Shown here piece by piece: positions 33,823 to 41,770 of a DNA stretch of 50,504 nucleotides (position 1 is its first letter; each line of letters opens with the position of its first letter). Made by a program: the position numbers and the translations under genes. Origin of the DNA: JBAVVD01 sp049697115 (lineage in GTDB: Bacteria; Acidobacteriota; Aminicenantia; Aminicenantales; UBA4085); contig JBAVVD010000008.1 in assembly GCA_049697115.1 (NCBI GenBank), forward strand, positions 1-50,504, written 5' to 3'. The notes beneath the pieces were generated by a model that worked only from the letters and a program-made list of their open reading frames with translations, was not told where the DNA came from and did not search any database.

Positions 33823-34903
33823 AAAAAGAGAGACCGTTTCTGGATACGGTTTTTCTCCGGATTTTAAAGACAAGAAAGACAAAAACTAAATAGAGCCCGG
33901 AAAGAAGAAGAAAAGAGAGCGGAAGGTCGGGAGATATATCCTGGAACGTTCCTTTTCCAGATTGAGGAAGAGGAGCCGGATCCCAGGGCAATCCATGTTT
34001 CTGGGTGAGTCCTCGAATGTAAAGAAGGTGAATGATTGGTATACGGCGGAGTGCCATTTCCTGAATAACACCCCGCTTTTCCGGCGGAGAAAATAAAGTC
34101 AGGAAGGTCAAGCCGGGCTTCATTTTCAACACCTGAGAATCCATTCCCAGGTTCGCCCAGTTCCCTCCAATATTGATAAAGGCCTTTATTTCTCTCTGTC
34201 CCGCTCTCTCCATGTAGATTCTTATTCTCTCCAGAACATTGCGGCGGAGGTCTGGTTCCTGAATGAAGAGTTTTTGACTTTTATTGATTTTTTCCGCGAG
34301 GAATGCACGTCCTTCCGGAGTCATATCCTCTCCGATGTCCTTCTCGCCGCCCAGAGAAAACGCAACCGTCTTATCGCGAAAAAAACCGGATTCCCAAAGG
34401 CAATCCTCCATATCCATCCAGGTGAAACTGGGATAATTGGCTCCCCATTGAGAGGCGCCCAGGGAGCAGATCTGGAGCGTTCTCAAGCCCATCGCTTTGG
34501 CCGCTGAATGGGTGGCAATGATCAGGGCAGGGAAAGAGCTCGAAGCGCCGACAGCAATCATTTCGCCCCTCCGGACTCCTGCTTTTTTCAGTAAAAAGAC
34601 CAGAAGTCCGGCAAAGTTGGGATTGGTTGTCGTCCTTTTCGCTTCGAGGTTTCCCAGAGACGTCGTAAGCGAAGAAAATTCCAGGCCGATCAGCCCGGTA
34701 TGGTTGACATCTGCGGCATCAAAACCGATATTTTTCTCTGTGCGGCATTGAGAAATCGCAGCCATAGCCGCGGCCATGATTTCCGAAGCCCTGGCCATCT
34801 CCACATCTGGATTTATTTTCTTGTCCGGACCAACGCACAGGGAAAGAATAAAAAAGAAAAGGCTCCCCGCACAAAGAACAAGAATGCCGGTTTCTTTTTT
34901 CAT
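33815..34903 (-). CDS. pgsW: Poly-gamma-glutamate system protein PgsW
   Basis: A 362-residue membrane protein matching the PgsW type found beside pgsB and pgsC in several non-Bacillus phyla; its exact role is unknown. An N-terminal helix (about 6-24, ILVLCAGSLFFFILSLCVG) and a C-terminal helix (about 327-348, LSFLLLSGLYLVFVFLVF) flank a soluble domain with RRGEMIAVGASSSFPALIIA, SLGASQWGANYPSFTWMDME and INIGGNWANLG. It is the third gene of pgsB-pgsC-pgsW. No good SD precedes the ATG; the 40-base gap after pgsC contains an A-rich tract on the coding strand. Confidence 0.8.
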   Translation of the reverse strand: MKKETGILVLCAGSLFFFILSLCVGPDKKINPDVEMARASEIMAAAMAAISQCRTEKNIGFDAADVNHTGLIGLEFSSLTTSLGNLEAKRTTTNPNFAGLLVFLLKKAGVRRGEMIAVGASSSFPALIIATHSAAKAMGLRTLQICSLGASQWGANYPSFTWMDMEDCLWESGFFRDKTVAFSLGGEKDIGEDMTPEGRAFLAEKINKSQKLFIQEPDLRRNVLERIRIYMERAGQREIKAFINIGGNWANLGMDSQVLKMKPGLTFLTLFSPPEKRGVIQEMALRRIPIIHLLYIRGLTQKHGLPWDPAPLPQSGKGTFQDISPDLPLSFLLLSGLYLVFVFLVFKIRRKTVSRNGLSFFI

Positions 34904-34943
34904 ATTGATGTTTTTTTTATATCACCGCCAGGTCTATTTTCAC

Positions 34944-35378
34944 TTATAAATAAGAAACCAGCCGGACGATAAAATGGGTGACGACAGTCACTGTAACCAG
35001 GGAAGCCAGAGTGGGAACAAACTTCTGTCTCTCCAGGTTATTGGCCAGAAGGCCGGGAACGATCCAGCCAATAACCTGCAGTTCCAGGGAGGCCGGAAAA
35101 AGCCCGGGCCATACCATTGACCAGAGCTGTCCCCAGAATATCGCTAAAAGGATCATCAGCAAAAACCTTCGCTTGCCAAAGAGAAGAAAGAACACAGACA
35201 AAAACCTGAAGCTCAATAAGGCCAGGAGAGCAATGAGGATTGTGACAAGAACCTTAAGCGGCTGGTCCAGGTGAATGGCCAGATAAGCCGGGACAATCAG
35301 GCCACCTGGATACAGGTCCGTCACCTCGGTGTAGAGAAGGGCGGCAACGAGGCCGATGAGGATTGTTTCAAGCACCAT
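34944..35378 (-). CDS. pgsC: Poly-gamma-glutamate biosynthesis protein PgsC/CapC
   Basis: A 144-residue integral membrane protein with about four or five hydrophobic helices. It starts MVLETILIGLVAALLYTEVT, continues DLYPGGLIVPAYLAIHLDQP as in PgsC/CapC, and ends near VPTLASLVTVTVVTHFIVRL. It is the membrane partner of PgsB in polyglutamate synthesis and export. ATG 35378 gives the family N-terminus and overlaps the end of pgsB by 11 bases, with a G-rich SD-like stretch inside pgsB; ATG 35384 is nearly as good. The much longer open frame upstream is only the pgsB shadow. Confidence 0.88.
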   Translation of the reverse strand: MVLETILIGLVAALLYTEVTDLYPGGLIVPAYLAIHLDQPLKVLVTILIALLALLSFRFLSVFFLLFGKRRFLLMILLAIFWGQLWSMVWPGLFPASLELQVIGWIVPGLLANNLERQKFVPTLASLVTVTVVTHFIVRLVSYL

Positions 35379-36573
35379 AGGCATCCCCCACCCTTTCCCA
35401 GAAGGCCACAAGATCCTTTCCCACTCCTCCCATATTGCCCATTCCAATGAAAATGGCTTCTTTCCCATCTGGAACTGAGACTCTTTCCATGATTTTCCGG
35501 GGAGTCCGCTCGGAGAGTGCAGAGACTTCCAGCGGAGAAACACCTGTTCTTCTCCATCTTCGATTGACCGCATGGACATGGTCGCCGAGAAAAACGATCT
35601 TCTGGATCTCAGGGAAATATCCATTCTGAAAAGCATTGAGCCACTGGAGAGTCCGGTCGCCCCGGTCGCCCCTCAGATTGAGGAGACCGGTCACCCTCTT
35701 CCCCTCAAAGGGGACGATTTCCTTGAGCTTGTCCACTGCTTTCCGGGCCGACTCCGGATCATTCGCCGCAAAAGCACTGGCCACATACAAAATCAATGAA
35801 GGAAGCCCCGTCTCCATAGTCCAGATTCTCAGGCTTCCAAAATCAGAAGGAGCCTTGGCCATGCCTTGAAGGGCCACTTCTTCTTGGATTCCCAGGTAAG
35901 AAGTTAAAGCCAGGGCCAGACAGATGTTTTCGGTAAACTCCCCGGCTTTCTTCGGGCTCTTTAAAGCGCCTCCACTTGTTGCGGATTGCATCGGGACGCG
36001 CACGATATCCGAACTTTTTCGTCCCGCGGCTTCCTGGAAGACCGGATAAAATTCTTCATCAGGAATGAAGACCGTGCACCGGGAAGGGATGGCTGCAGCC
36101 AGAGATCGAGCGATTTCCTGTTTGGTCCGCCCCACCTCCTCCCTGTGGTCCAGACGGACATTGGTGACGACCAAAAAATGGGGATGAAATATGCGAGCGG
36201 ATTCTGTGCTCAGGCATTCCGGCCCGATGCTCATCAATTCGGACACGAGGACATCCACGCCGAGCTCTGCCGCCGTCTTCAGGATCCTTTTACCTTCCAG
36301 GATTGTCACCCGCCCCCTCCTTTTGACATCCTCTTCTCTTCCGTCTGGAAAAACGACCGCGGCTTTCGATCCGGAAGTCTTGGCCAGAACCGAATATCCC
36401 GCCTCCTTCAGCGCAGAGGCAATCAGCCGGGTCACGGTTGACTTCCCTCGTGTTCCTGTGACGCAAATTCTGAGCCGAACTTTCCGCACTCTATGTTCCA
36501 GGACCAGGCGCTCCCACAAGAGAAACAGAATTAGGATGCCGATACAGCTGCTGCTGACCAGGATTTCTTTAAT
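35368..36573 (-). CDS. pgsB: Poly-gamma-glutamate synthase PgsB/CapB, probable ATT start
   Basis: A 401-residue amide ligase of the Mur-ligase superfamily that polymerises glutamate with ATP. The P-loop is in ICVTGTRGKSTVTRL, with VLVSELMSIGPEC, VTNVRLDHREEVG and RGDRGDRT further on. The first ATG/GTG/TTG codon (TTG 36519) would cut off the usual N-terminal membrane helix. The open frame upstream encodes such a helix (about 5-20, LVSSSCIGILILFLLWERL). A stop lies at 36595-36597, so the only sensible start is ATT 36573, preceded by GGGAGAAGG. No pgsA hydrolase-like gene is in the window, so polymer release may use another enzyme. The product could be capsule, osmolyte or nitrogen store. Confidence 0.85.
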   Translation of the reverse strand: MKEILVSSSCIGILILFLLWERLVLEHRVRKVRLRICVTGTRGKSTVTRLIASALKEAGYSVLAKTSGSKAAVVFPDGREEDVKRRGRVTILEGKRILKTAAELGVDVLVSELMSIGPECLSTESARIFHPHFLVVTNVRLDHREEVGRTKQEIARSLAAAIPSRCTVFIPDEEFYPVFQEAAGRKSSDIVRVPMQSATSGGALKSPKKAGEFTENICLALALTSYLGIQEEVALQGMAKAPSDFGSLRIWTMETGLPSLILYVASAFAANDPESARKAVDKLKEIVPFEGKRVTGLLNLRGDRGDRTLQWLNAFQNGYFPEIQKIVFLGDHVHAVNRRWRRTGVSPLEVSALSERTPRKIMERVSVPDGKEAIFIGMGNMGGVGKDLVAFWERVGDAYGA

Positions 36574-36693
36574 AGGCCTTCTCCCTATTATTTTTTAAAG
36601 ACGCCACACACTCACCGGACGCTTGAGGACTCACAGGAAAATTGGATATCCCCTCTTCCTCCTCTCTAATCCCACAAACGCGCCAAAAAATTG

Positions 36694-39057
36694 CTAAAAG
36701 GGAATATACGGTGATCGTGCTCTCTGTGAATCGTCCTCTCCTCTCGCCTGGCTCAAAATCCTGAGGAACGTGTCGGAAAAAAGGCCGGTGATGTCCGTAT
36801 TTTCATAATTGGCCTTGAGCATCTCGGCAATAACCTCTTTCATCTGGTCTTTTCCTTTCATTCCCCAGAGGCAATTTTCGTTAATTAAAATCAGGTGCTC
36901 AATTCCCAGTGCTTTTTTCGCATCGTCCAGTCTCTTAAAATAGGCAGCGGCGGCTTCATCCTTCCCCAGCAGAAGTCCGAGAGCGGAATCCGTTTTTTGG
37001 ATACGCTCTATGATGTCTTGGTCGGGCAGGCTTTCGGCAACAAGAAGGAAAGGCTTTTGATAATGCTCGAGAAACGTCTTTACCTGAGCCAGCTCAAATC
37101 CTCTTATCAGAAGAAGGAGATTTGTCTTGTTCAGCGCATCCACCGCTTTTATCCCTTCCTCGCTTAATCCTTTGCTGCCGAACAGAAAGGAGGGATTCTC
37201 CAGCCAGACAAAAGAGACCCCTTGTTTCACCAGAACTTCCGCCCATCGGGGGTCATCGCGGAAAGAATTCATTCCCCTCAACCCGACCAGCACTGTCACT
37301 TTACCCTGGCGCATATTTCCCGAGACCTGGCCGGAGGAGGCAAAGAGCACGAGGTTCGGACTGGTCCTCACTTTTTCCTGGGCAGACAAGAGGTTCGTGA
37401 TTATGTGGACCCTCAACGCATCGCCCGACAGCCCCTCTTTCTCAGGGAGGACCGCCATCTGTATATCCACTTCAGGGGCATGGGCCTTCCCATGCTCCTC
37501 GGCCACTCTTTCCACAGGCGGCGATTCAAAATTGATCACCGTCGCATATCTCCACCAGTAGTTCTTCTGACGTCCCATCTGGATGAGGTTTTTTGGCTCA
37601 CTGGCGAGTATCTCAACAGCCGCACTGACAAAATCGCCGACATTCTTCAGGGCTTGAGGATTGATGAGTACCATGTCATCGCCGGGCTGATGATACTTGA
37701 AATGGAATCCTTCAGTCATGACAAAAAAGGCCGGTATCCCTTTGAATAAAAAAGGTGTATGGTCAGACCCTCCGGGGCCGCCCCGGCCCGGCCTGACGTT
37801 TTCAGCAATTTCCTTGGGCAGACGGGCCTGGAGCAGCTCCCAGATTTCTGGCGCATAATAAATTCCTGAAAAATTGACCCTTCCGCTGCCATGTCCGACC
37901 ATGTCCATATTGATGTAGACCACGGCCCTTTCCAGAGGATAGGGCGGATTTTCCGTATAAAACCTCGATCCCACGAGCCCCTGTTCCTCTCCTGCCCAAA
38001 GGGCAAAAACAACTGTTCTTTTCGGTTGGATCCGGTTGTTCTTCATCATTCGGGCAATCTCCATGACCACAGCCGTCCCTGAGGCATTGTCGTTCGCGCC
38101 GTTGTTCACATCACCCATCGGGTCAATTCCCAGATGGTCCATATGCGCGCCGATGAGGACATATTCGTTTCTCAGAGCTTTGTCTGTTCCGGTGATTTTC
38201 GCCAGGACATTCTCTGTCTCTCTTTTCTCATCTCTGGTCACACGAACCCTGATGTAGGCTTTCGCCTTGAGGTCATAAGACTGGGGTTGACCTGTGCTCT
38301 CCACCTGCTGCTGGAGATACCGGAGGTCGGTCTGGAGGTCTTTGAAAATAAAATTCATAATTTTGGATTCCACCGAGAGAATGACAAAATCTTTTTTAAA
38401 GCTTTCTTTATTGGGGCGTATCCCTCGGCGATATGCAAAATCTGAGCTCCGGCCCTCCGAGTTGCGGAATAGTAGAATACCGACGGCTCCATGGTCCTGG
38501 GCCGCTTTGATTCTTTGGTCAATGACGGCCTCCTTGCGAAGCTTTTCGGCCAATCTCCGGGGAGCATCCATGGAGAACAGAACAAGTTTCCCTTTGACAT
38601 CGACCCCTGCATAATCATCATATCCCGCTTGAGGAGCGGAGATTCCATAGCCGACGAAGATCATATCGGCGATCCTGTTGCCGGAGCCGGAGGTGCGCTC
38701 AATTCTCCAGTCTTCACTGTAATCAAATTTTTTACTGGCCTCCTCCGTGAAAATCTCCAGAGCCGGGCCCTGTTCGATATTCGAAAATTCCAGAGTCAGA
38801 TTCTGAAAGTAACTTCCTCCGGAAATAGCCGGCTCAATGCCCCACTCTCTAAATTTCGAAGCAATATACTGAGCGGCCATTCGGCCTCCAGGCAGGCCGC
38901 TCTTTCTGCCCTGCATGGCCTCTGAAGACAGGTCCGAGATATGGTTCAGAGCGGCCTGGACATCGAAGGCGGCTTTCTCATGGGGGACCTTGGTCAAAGC
39001 GGGTGAAAAGAAAAGATAAAGGGATATCCAAACATTAAAGATGACTCTGAGACTCAT
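36694..39057 (-). CDS. Exported M28 metallopeptidase with PA-type insert and degenerate M19-like C-terminal domain
   Basis: A 787-residue exported protein. Signal peptide (about 1-22); M28 domain with PA-type insert (about 130-260). Metal sites are IGAHMDHLGID, NNGANDNASGTAVV, ALWAGEEQGLVGS, NMDMVGHGSG and FHFKYHQPGDD, so the M28 part looks active. Residues from about 500 to 787 resemble membrane dipeptidase (M19) in LSEEGIKAVDALNKTNLLLL, FLEHYQKPFLLVAES and GLFSDTFLRILSQ. The His-containing catalytic turn expected after the second of these helices is replaced by IRGFE, so that domain may be inactive. AGAGGAGG precedes the ATG. The promoter is sigma-54 type (39276-39291) with a structured leader. 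Confidence 0.87.
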   Translation of the reverse strand: MSLRVIFNVWISLYLFFSPALTKVPHEKAAFDVQAALNHISDLSSEAMQGRKSGLPGGRMAAQYIASKFREWGIEPAISGGSYFQNLTLEFSNIEQGPALEIFTEEASKKFDYSEDWRIERTSGSGNRIADMIFVGYGISAPQAGYDDYAGVDVKGKLVLFSMDAPRRLAEKLRKEAVIDQRIKAAQDHGAVGILLFRNSEGRSSDFAYRRGIRPNKESFKKDFVILSVESKIMNFIFKDLQTDLRYLQQQVESTGQPQSYDLKAKAYIRVRVTRDEKRETENVLAKITGTDKALRNEYVLIGAHMDHLGIDPMGDVNNGANDNASGTAVVMEIARMMKNNRIQPKRTVVFALWAGEEQGLVGSRFYTENPPYPLERAVVYINMDMVGHGSGRVNFSGIYYAPEIWELLQARLPKEIAENVRPGRGGPGGSDHTPFLFKGIPAFFVMTEGFHFKYHQPGDDMVLINPQALKNVGDFVSAAVEILASEPKNLIQMGRQKNYWWRYATVINFESPPVERVAEEHGKAHAPEVDIQMAVLPEKEGLSGDALRVHIITNLLSAQEKVRTSPNLVLFASSGQVSGNMRQGKVTVLVGLRGMNSFRDDPRWAEVLVKQGVSFVWLENPSFLFGSKGLSEEGIKAVDALNKTNLLLLIRGFELAQVKTFLEHYQKPFLLVAESLPDQDIIERIQKTDSALGLLLGKDEAAAAYFKRLDDAKKALGIEHLILINENCLWGMKGKDQMKEVIAEMLKANYENTDITGLFSDTFLRILSQARGEDDSQRARSPYIPF

Positions 39058-39169
39058 TTCGACCTCCTCTTCATAATGGGAAGATTTTTATTATAGCCAA
39101 AAGAAAAAAAATAAAGAAGGTCCGACATCCACTCAGAAAAAATAAAATGAATTTCACCTTGAGAAAGAA

Positions 39170-39243
39170 GGGAGGCGAAATAGAGTCGGCCTGAAATCGG
39201 CTTTCTCAAAAGAAAAGACTGCGCTTTTCTTACTTCGCCTCCC
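39170..39243 (-). promoter_or_regulatory. Predicted three-stem leader RNA upstream of the M28 gene
   Basis: Between the sigma-54 promoter and the start codon lies a closed fold: a perfect outer stem of GGGAGGCGAA (39170-39179) with TTCGCCTCCC (39234-39243); an inner hairpin AAGAAAAG (39210-39217) with CTTTTCTT (39224-39231); and a second inner GC-rich hairpin within 39183-39207 (GAG...CTC enclosing a GCC/GGC stem). The transcript would begin about 20 bases before it and reach the ATG about 110 bases after it. I match it to no known riboswitch class. There is no T-run, so translation control or stability is more likely than termination. Confidence 0.55.
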
Positions 39244-39275
39244 AACCGAAAGGAGGAGAGTGCACACTCTCATTA

Positions 39276-39291
39276 TGCATCTTTTATGCCA
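39276..39291 (-). promoter_or_regulatory. Sigma-54 (-24/-12) promoter for the M28/M19-like gene
   Basis: On the minus strand TGGCATAAAAGATGCA has GG (39289-39290) and GC (39277-39278) exactly 10 bases apart. The expected start is near 39265, giving a leader of about 208 bases. Confidence 0.8.
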
Positions 39292-39439
39292 GATTTAAGT
39301 CCTTCACTTTCTTCTGCCCGATAAATCTTTCTTTTTAAAATTCCGACATAAAAAACAGGCATTTTCCTTGATAATCACAGATGAAAGAAGGGCTTCAGTT
39401 ATCGTTATTAAAATACGTGTGTCCGAGGGATTCCTCAGC

Positions 39440-39460
39440 GATGTAAAATCACTTTACATC
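39440..39460. promoter_or_regulatory. Perfect dyad, candidate activator site
   Basis: GATGTAAA (39440-39447) and TTTACATC (39453-39460) with 5-base spacer ATCAC. The centre is about 185 bases upstream of the start expected from the minus-strand sigma-54 promoter at 39276, within enhancer range. It is also upstream of the plus-strand PAS kinase gene and could serve either. A looser TGTAAA...TTTTAC lies at 50309-50324, about 105 bases from the start expected for the promoter at 50223. Confidence 0.5.
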
Positions 39461-39502
39461 ACTTGTTTAATTTTTTCGACAGCGAAGCCGGCAGGCATAC
39501 GC

Positions 39503-39563
39503 CGCGAAATCCTTCGTCCGGTGCTAGAGAGTGCCTCAAAAGTGACGGCGGAAGGATTTTGCG
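39503..39563. other. Long imperfect hairpin in the 753-base gap before the PAS kinase
   Basis: CGCGAAATCCTTCGTCCG (39503-39520) pairs with CGGCGGAAGGATTTTGCG (39546-39563) with two mismatches and one G-U, around a 25-base loop. The region is more GC-rich than its AT-rich surroundings. A 136-codon open frame crosses it but has no SD and no recognisable content. It may be a structured RNA or the remnant of a repeat. Besides this, the dyad at 39440, the promoter and the leader, nothing is seen in 39058-39810. Confidence 0.45.
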
Positions 39564-39810
39564 AAATGGACGGATTCAAAGATATTTCTGCTCGGCACGG
39601 TTACTGCAGATCCCCCTTTTGGGCGATAAAAGCGGCCATAATATCACCCTCTATTTCATTCTTAACGGTGATTTACTATTTAATGGATTTATTTAATTAT
39701 TTAAAAATGTCTCAGTTACAGGATCAGAATCATGAAATAACGATATGTGTTCCTAAGAAAAGAAATCTTTCGGTATAAATATTCAGGAATTCCAGGAGAG
39801 AATCAAGGCA

Positions 39811-41643
39811 TTGGAACGAATGACATCTCAATGCAAACGGGCTGAGGAAGCTCTCCGCGAGAGTGAGAGCAAATATAGATTCCTTGTGGACAATTCCAAA
39901 GAGGTCATCCTTATCCTTAACAAGAAGGGGAAAATCGTCTTTGCAAACAGAAACACACTGACCGCCTATGGTTATTCCGAAGAAGAAGTAATCGGCAAAT
40001 TCATCACACATTTCTTAACAAAAGACAGCATCCAAAAAGCTCTGAATGCGCTTGCCCAAGAATGGGCCGGTCGTCCTCATCCAGAGATTGAAGTTCGAGC
40101 AAAAACGAAATTCGGCGAAGTCAGATATTTAAAATTCGCCAGGGGCTCCGTGCCTCTTTATAAAAAGGGGAGACTTACCGGAGTGATGGTGAGCGCCACC
40201 GACATCACTGAGCACAAAAAGGCAGAAGATCAACTGCGGGAGAGTCAGAAGTATTTCAGAGAATTATGGGATAATGCCCCCATTGCCTATCACACGCTGA
40301 ATAAGGAAGGGATCATTGCCAGCGTCAATCAAACCGAAGCTAAAATGCTTGGATATTCAAAAGAAGAAATGGTGGGCAGATTGATATTCGAATTTATCTG
40401 GCCTCCGCACCGAATGGAGGCGCGAAAGCGATTTCGACAAAAGATATCCGGCCGCTTGATTCCCAAAGTGGAGAACCGAATCTACATCAAAAAAGACGGC
40501 TCAAAGATTTATGTCGATATCAGTGATGTCCTGGAACGAGACGGCGATGACCAAGTGATTGGCATTTGGACGACAATGACTGACATTACGAAACGGAAAG
40601 AAGTCGAGGCCGCTTTGAAAATATCAGAGGAGCGTTATAAAGATTTAGTTGAAAAAGCGGGCATTGCCATATTCACCAATGATACCGCCGGAAATTTCAC
40701 TTATGTGAATGAACGATTTGCCCAAATCTTTGGATATTCCATGGAAGAAATGAAAAGGCAGTCGATCCACACAATTGTTCATTCCGAAGATCGGGAAAGA
40801 GTCCTGAACTATTATGAAGAACGACTTCACGGCAAAGACACTCCATCCCGATACGAGTATAAGGGAGTCCGAAAAGACGGATCATTGATCCATCTGGAAG
40901 TGGATACTGCTATTTCAAGAGAAGGTAAAAATCGGATCGGGACTCGTTCCTACTTGTGGGATATCACGGAGCGCAAACAGGGAGAGGGACTCATCAGGGC
41001 TTCCTTGAGAGAGAAAGATGTGCTCCTACGGGAGATCCACCATCGGGTTAACAACAACATGCAAATTGTGTTAAGCCTGCTCAACTTTCAATCCCGATAT
41101 ATCCACGAGGATCAAATTCTTGAGATATTTCGGGAAGTGAAAAACCGTATCCGGTCCATGGCCCTTGTTCATGAGAAATTATATAAATCTAAAGATCTGT
41201 CCACAATTGAATTTTCGGAATACATCCGCGGTCTGGTCATTCATCTGTTCAATTCCTATAAAGTGGATTCCAGTCTCATTCGGCCAAGAATGGACCTGGA
41301 GGAAGTCTATTTGGATATCAACACAGCCATTCCCTGCGGATTGATTGTGAACGAGCTTGTTTCCAACGCATTGAAATATGCATTTCCCGTAAGGAGGAGC
41401 GGAGAGATCGGTATTGAGCTCCACCGCATGGAGAAGGATAAATTTCTATTAACAGTCAGTGACAATGGCATTGGGCTTCCTGAGAAATTCCATTTTAACA
41501 ATCCAGAGACCTTGGGGATGCAAATCGTCACGATGTTGGTCGATCAGCTGGAAGGGCACATTGAAGTCCGCCGACAGGAAGGGACCCTTATTCAAATATT
41601 TTTCGGGGAGCTCAAATACAAATCCTTGGCACAAATTGCATGA
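39811..41643 (+). CDS. Soluble sensor histidine kinase with three PAS domains (HisKA_2 type)
   Basis: A 610-residue cytoplasmic kinase: three PAS/PAC units (about 22-140, 145-265 and 270-395, each opening like SESKYRFLVDNSKEVILILN or SEERYKDLVEKAGIAIFTND), then a HisKA_2 dimerisation domain with LLREIHHRVNNNMQIVLSLL (His410/411), then an ATPase domain with IVNELVSNALKYAFP and VSDNGIGLPEK. There is no membrane segment or receiver domain. TTG 39811 is the best start, with AGGAG at 39794-39798; ATG 39820 is the alternative. The same frame reads as coiled-coil-like sequence for 10 codons upstream of the TTG, so an older N-terminus may have been lost. No cognate regulator adjoins it. Ligand unknown. 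Confidence 0.88.
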   Translation: MERMTSQCKRAEEALRESESKYRFLVDNSKEVILILNKKGKIVFANRNTLTAYGYSEEEVIGKFITHFLTKDSIQKALNALAQEWAGRPHPEIEVRAKTKFGEVRYLKFARGSVPLYKKGRLTGVMVSATDITEHKKAEDQLRESQKYFRELWDNAPIAYHTLNKEGIIASVNQTEAKMLGYSKEEMVGRLIFEFIWPPHRMEARKRFRQKISGRLIPKVENRIYIKKDGSKIYVDISDVLERDGDDQVIGIWTTMTDITKRKEVEAALKISEERYKDLVEKAGIAIFTNDTAGNFTYVNERFAQIFGYSMEEMKRQSIHTIVHSEDRERVLNYYEERLHGKDTPSRYEYKGVRKDGSLIHLEVDTAISREGKNRIGTRSYLWDITERKQGEGLIRASLREKDVLLREIHHRVNNNMQIVLSLLNFQSRYIHEDQILEIFREVKNRIRSMALVHEKLYKSKDLSTIEFSEYIRGLVIHLFNSYKVDSSLIRPRMDLEEVYLDINTAIPCGLIVNELVSNALKYAFPVRRSGEIGIELHRMEKDKFLLTVSDNGIGLPEKFHFNNPETLGMQIVTMLVDQLEGHIEVRRQEGTLIQIFFGELKYKSLAQIA

Positions 41644-41770
41644 CCATTCAGAGATGGAATGGTGAAGGGACTTTCATCAAGGCCCCCTGGAAAAGAGAGA
41701 CCTCCCTTTGACAACTAACGGAGTGAATTCTTGACCGCTTGACGCGGATTAAAAATGAACAAGAAAATCT

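Noticed and set aside
33826..33860. Terminator for the secreted companion gene
   Set aside because: The ACCGT/ACGGT stem is only 5 base pairs and lies inside the pgsW coding region; too weak to call.
36604..36628. Possible sigma-54 site upstream of pgsB
   Set aside because: GG-N10-GC is present but both boxes lack the rest of the consensus (GGTGAG and GTGGC).
39355..39372. Possible plus-strand sigma-54 site for the PAS kinase
   Set aside because: AGGCATTTTCCTTGAT has the GG but GA in place of the essential -12 GC.
39368..39778. 136-codon open frame before the PAS kinase
   Set aside because: TTG start, no SD, no recognisable protein features, and it runs across a hairpin and a dyad; non-coding is more likely.
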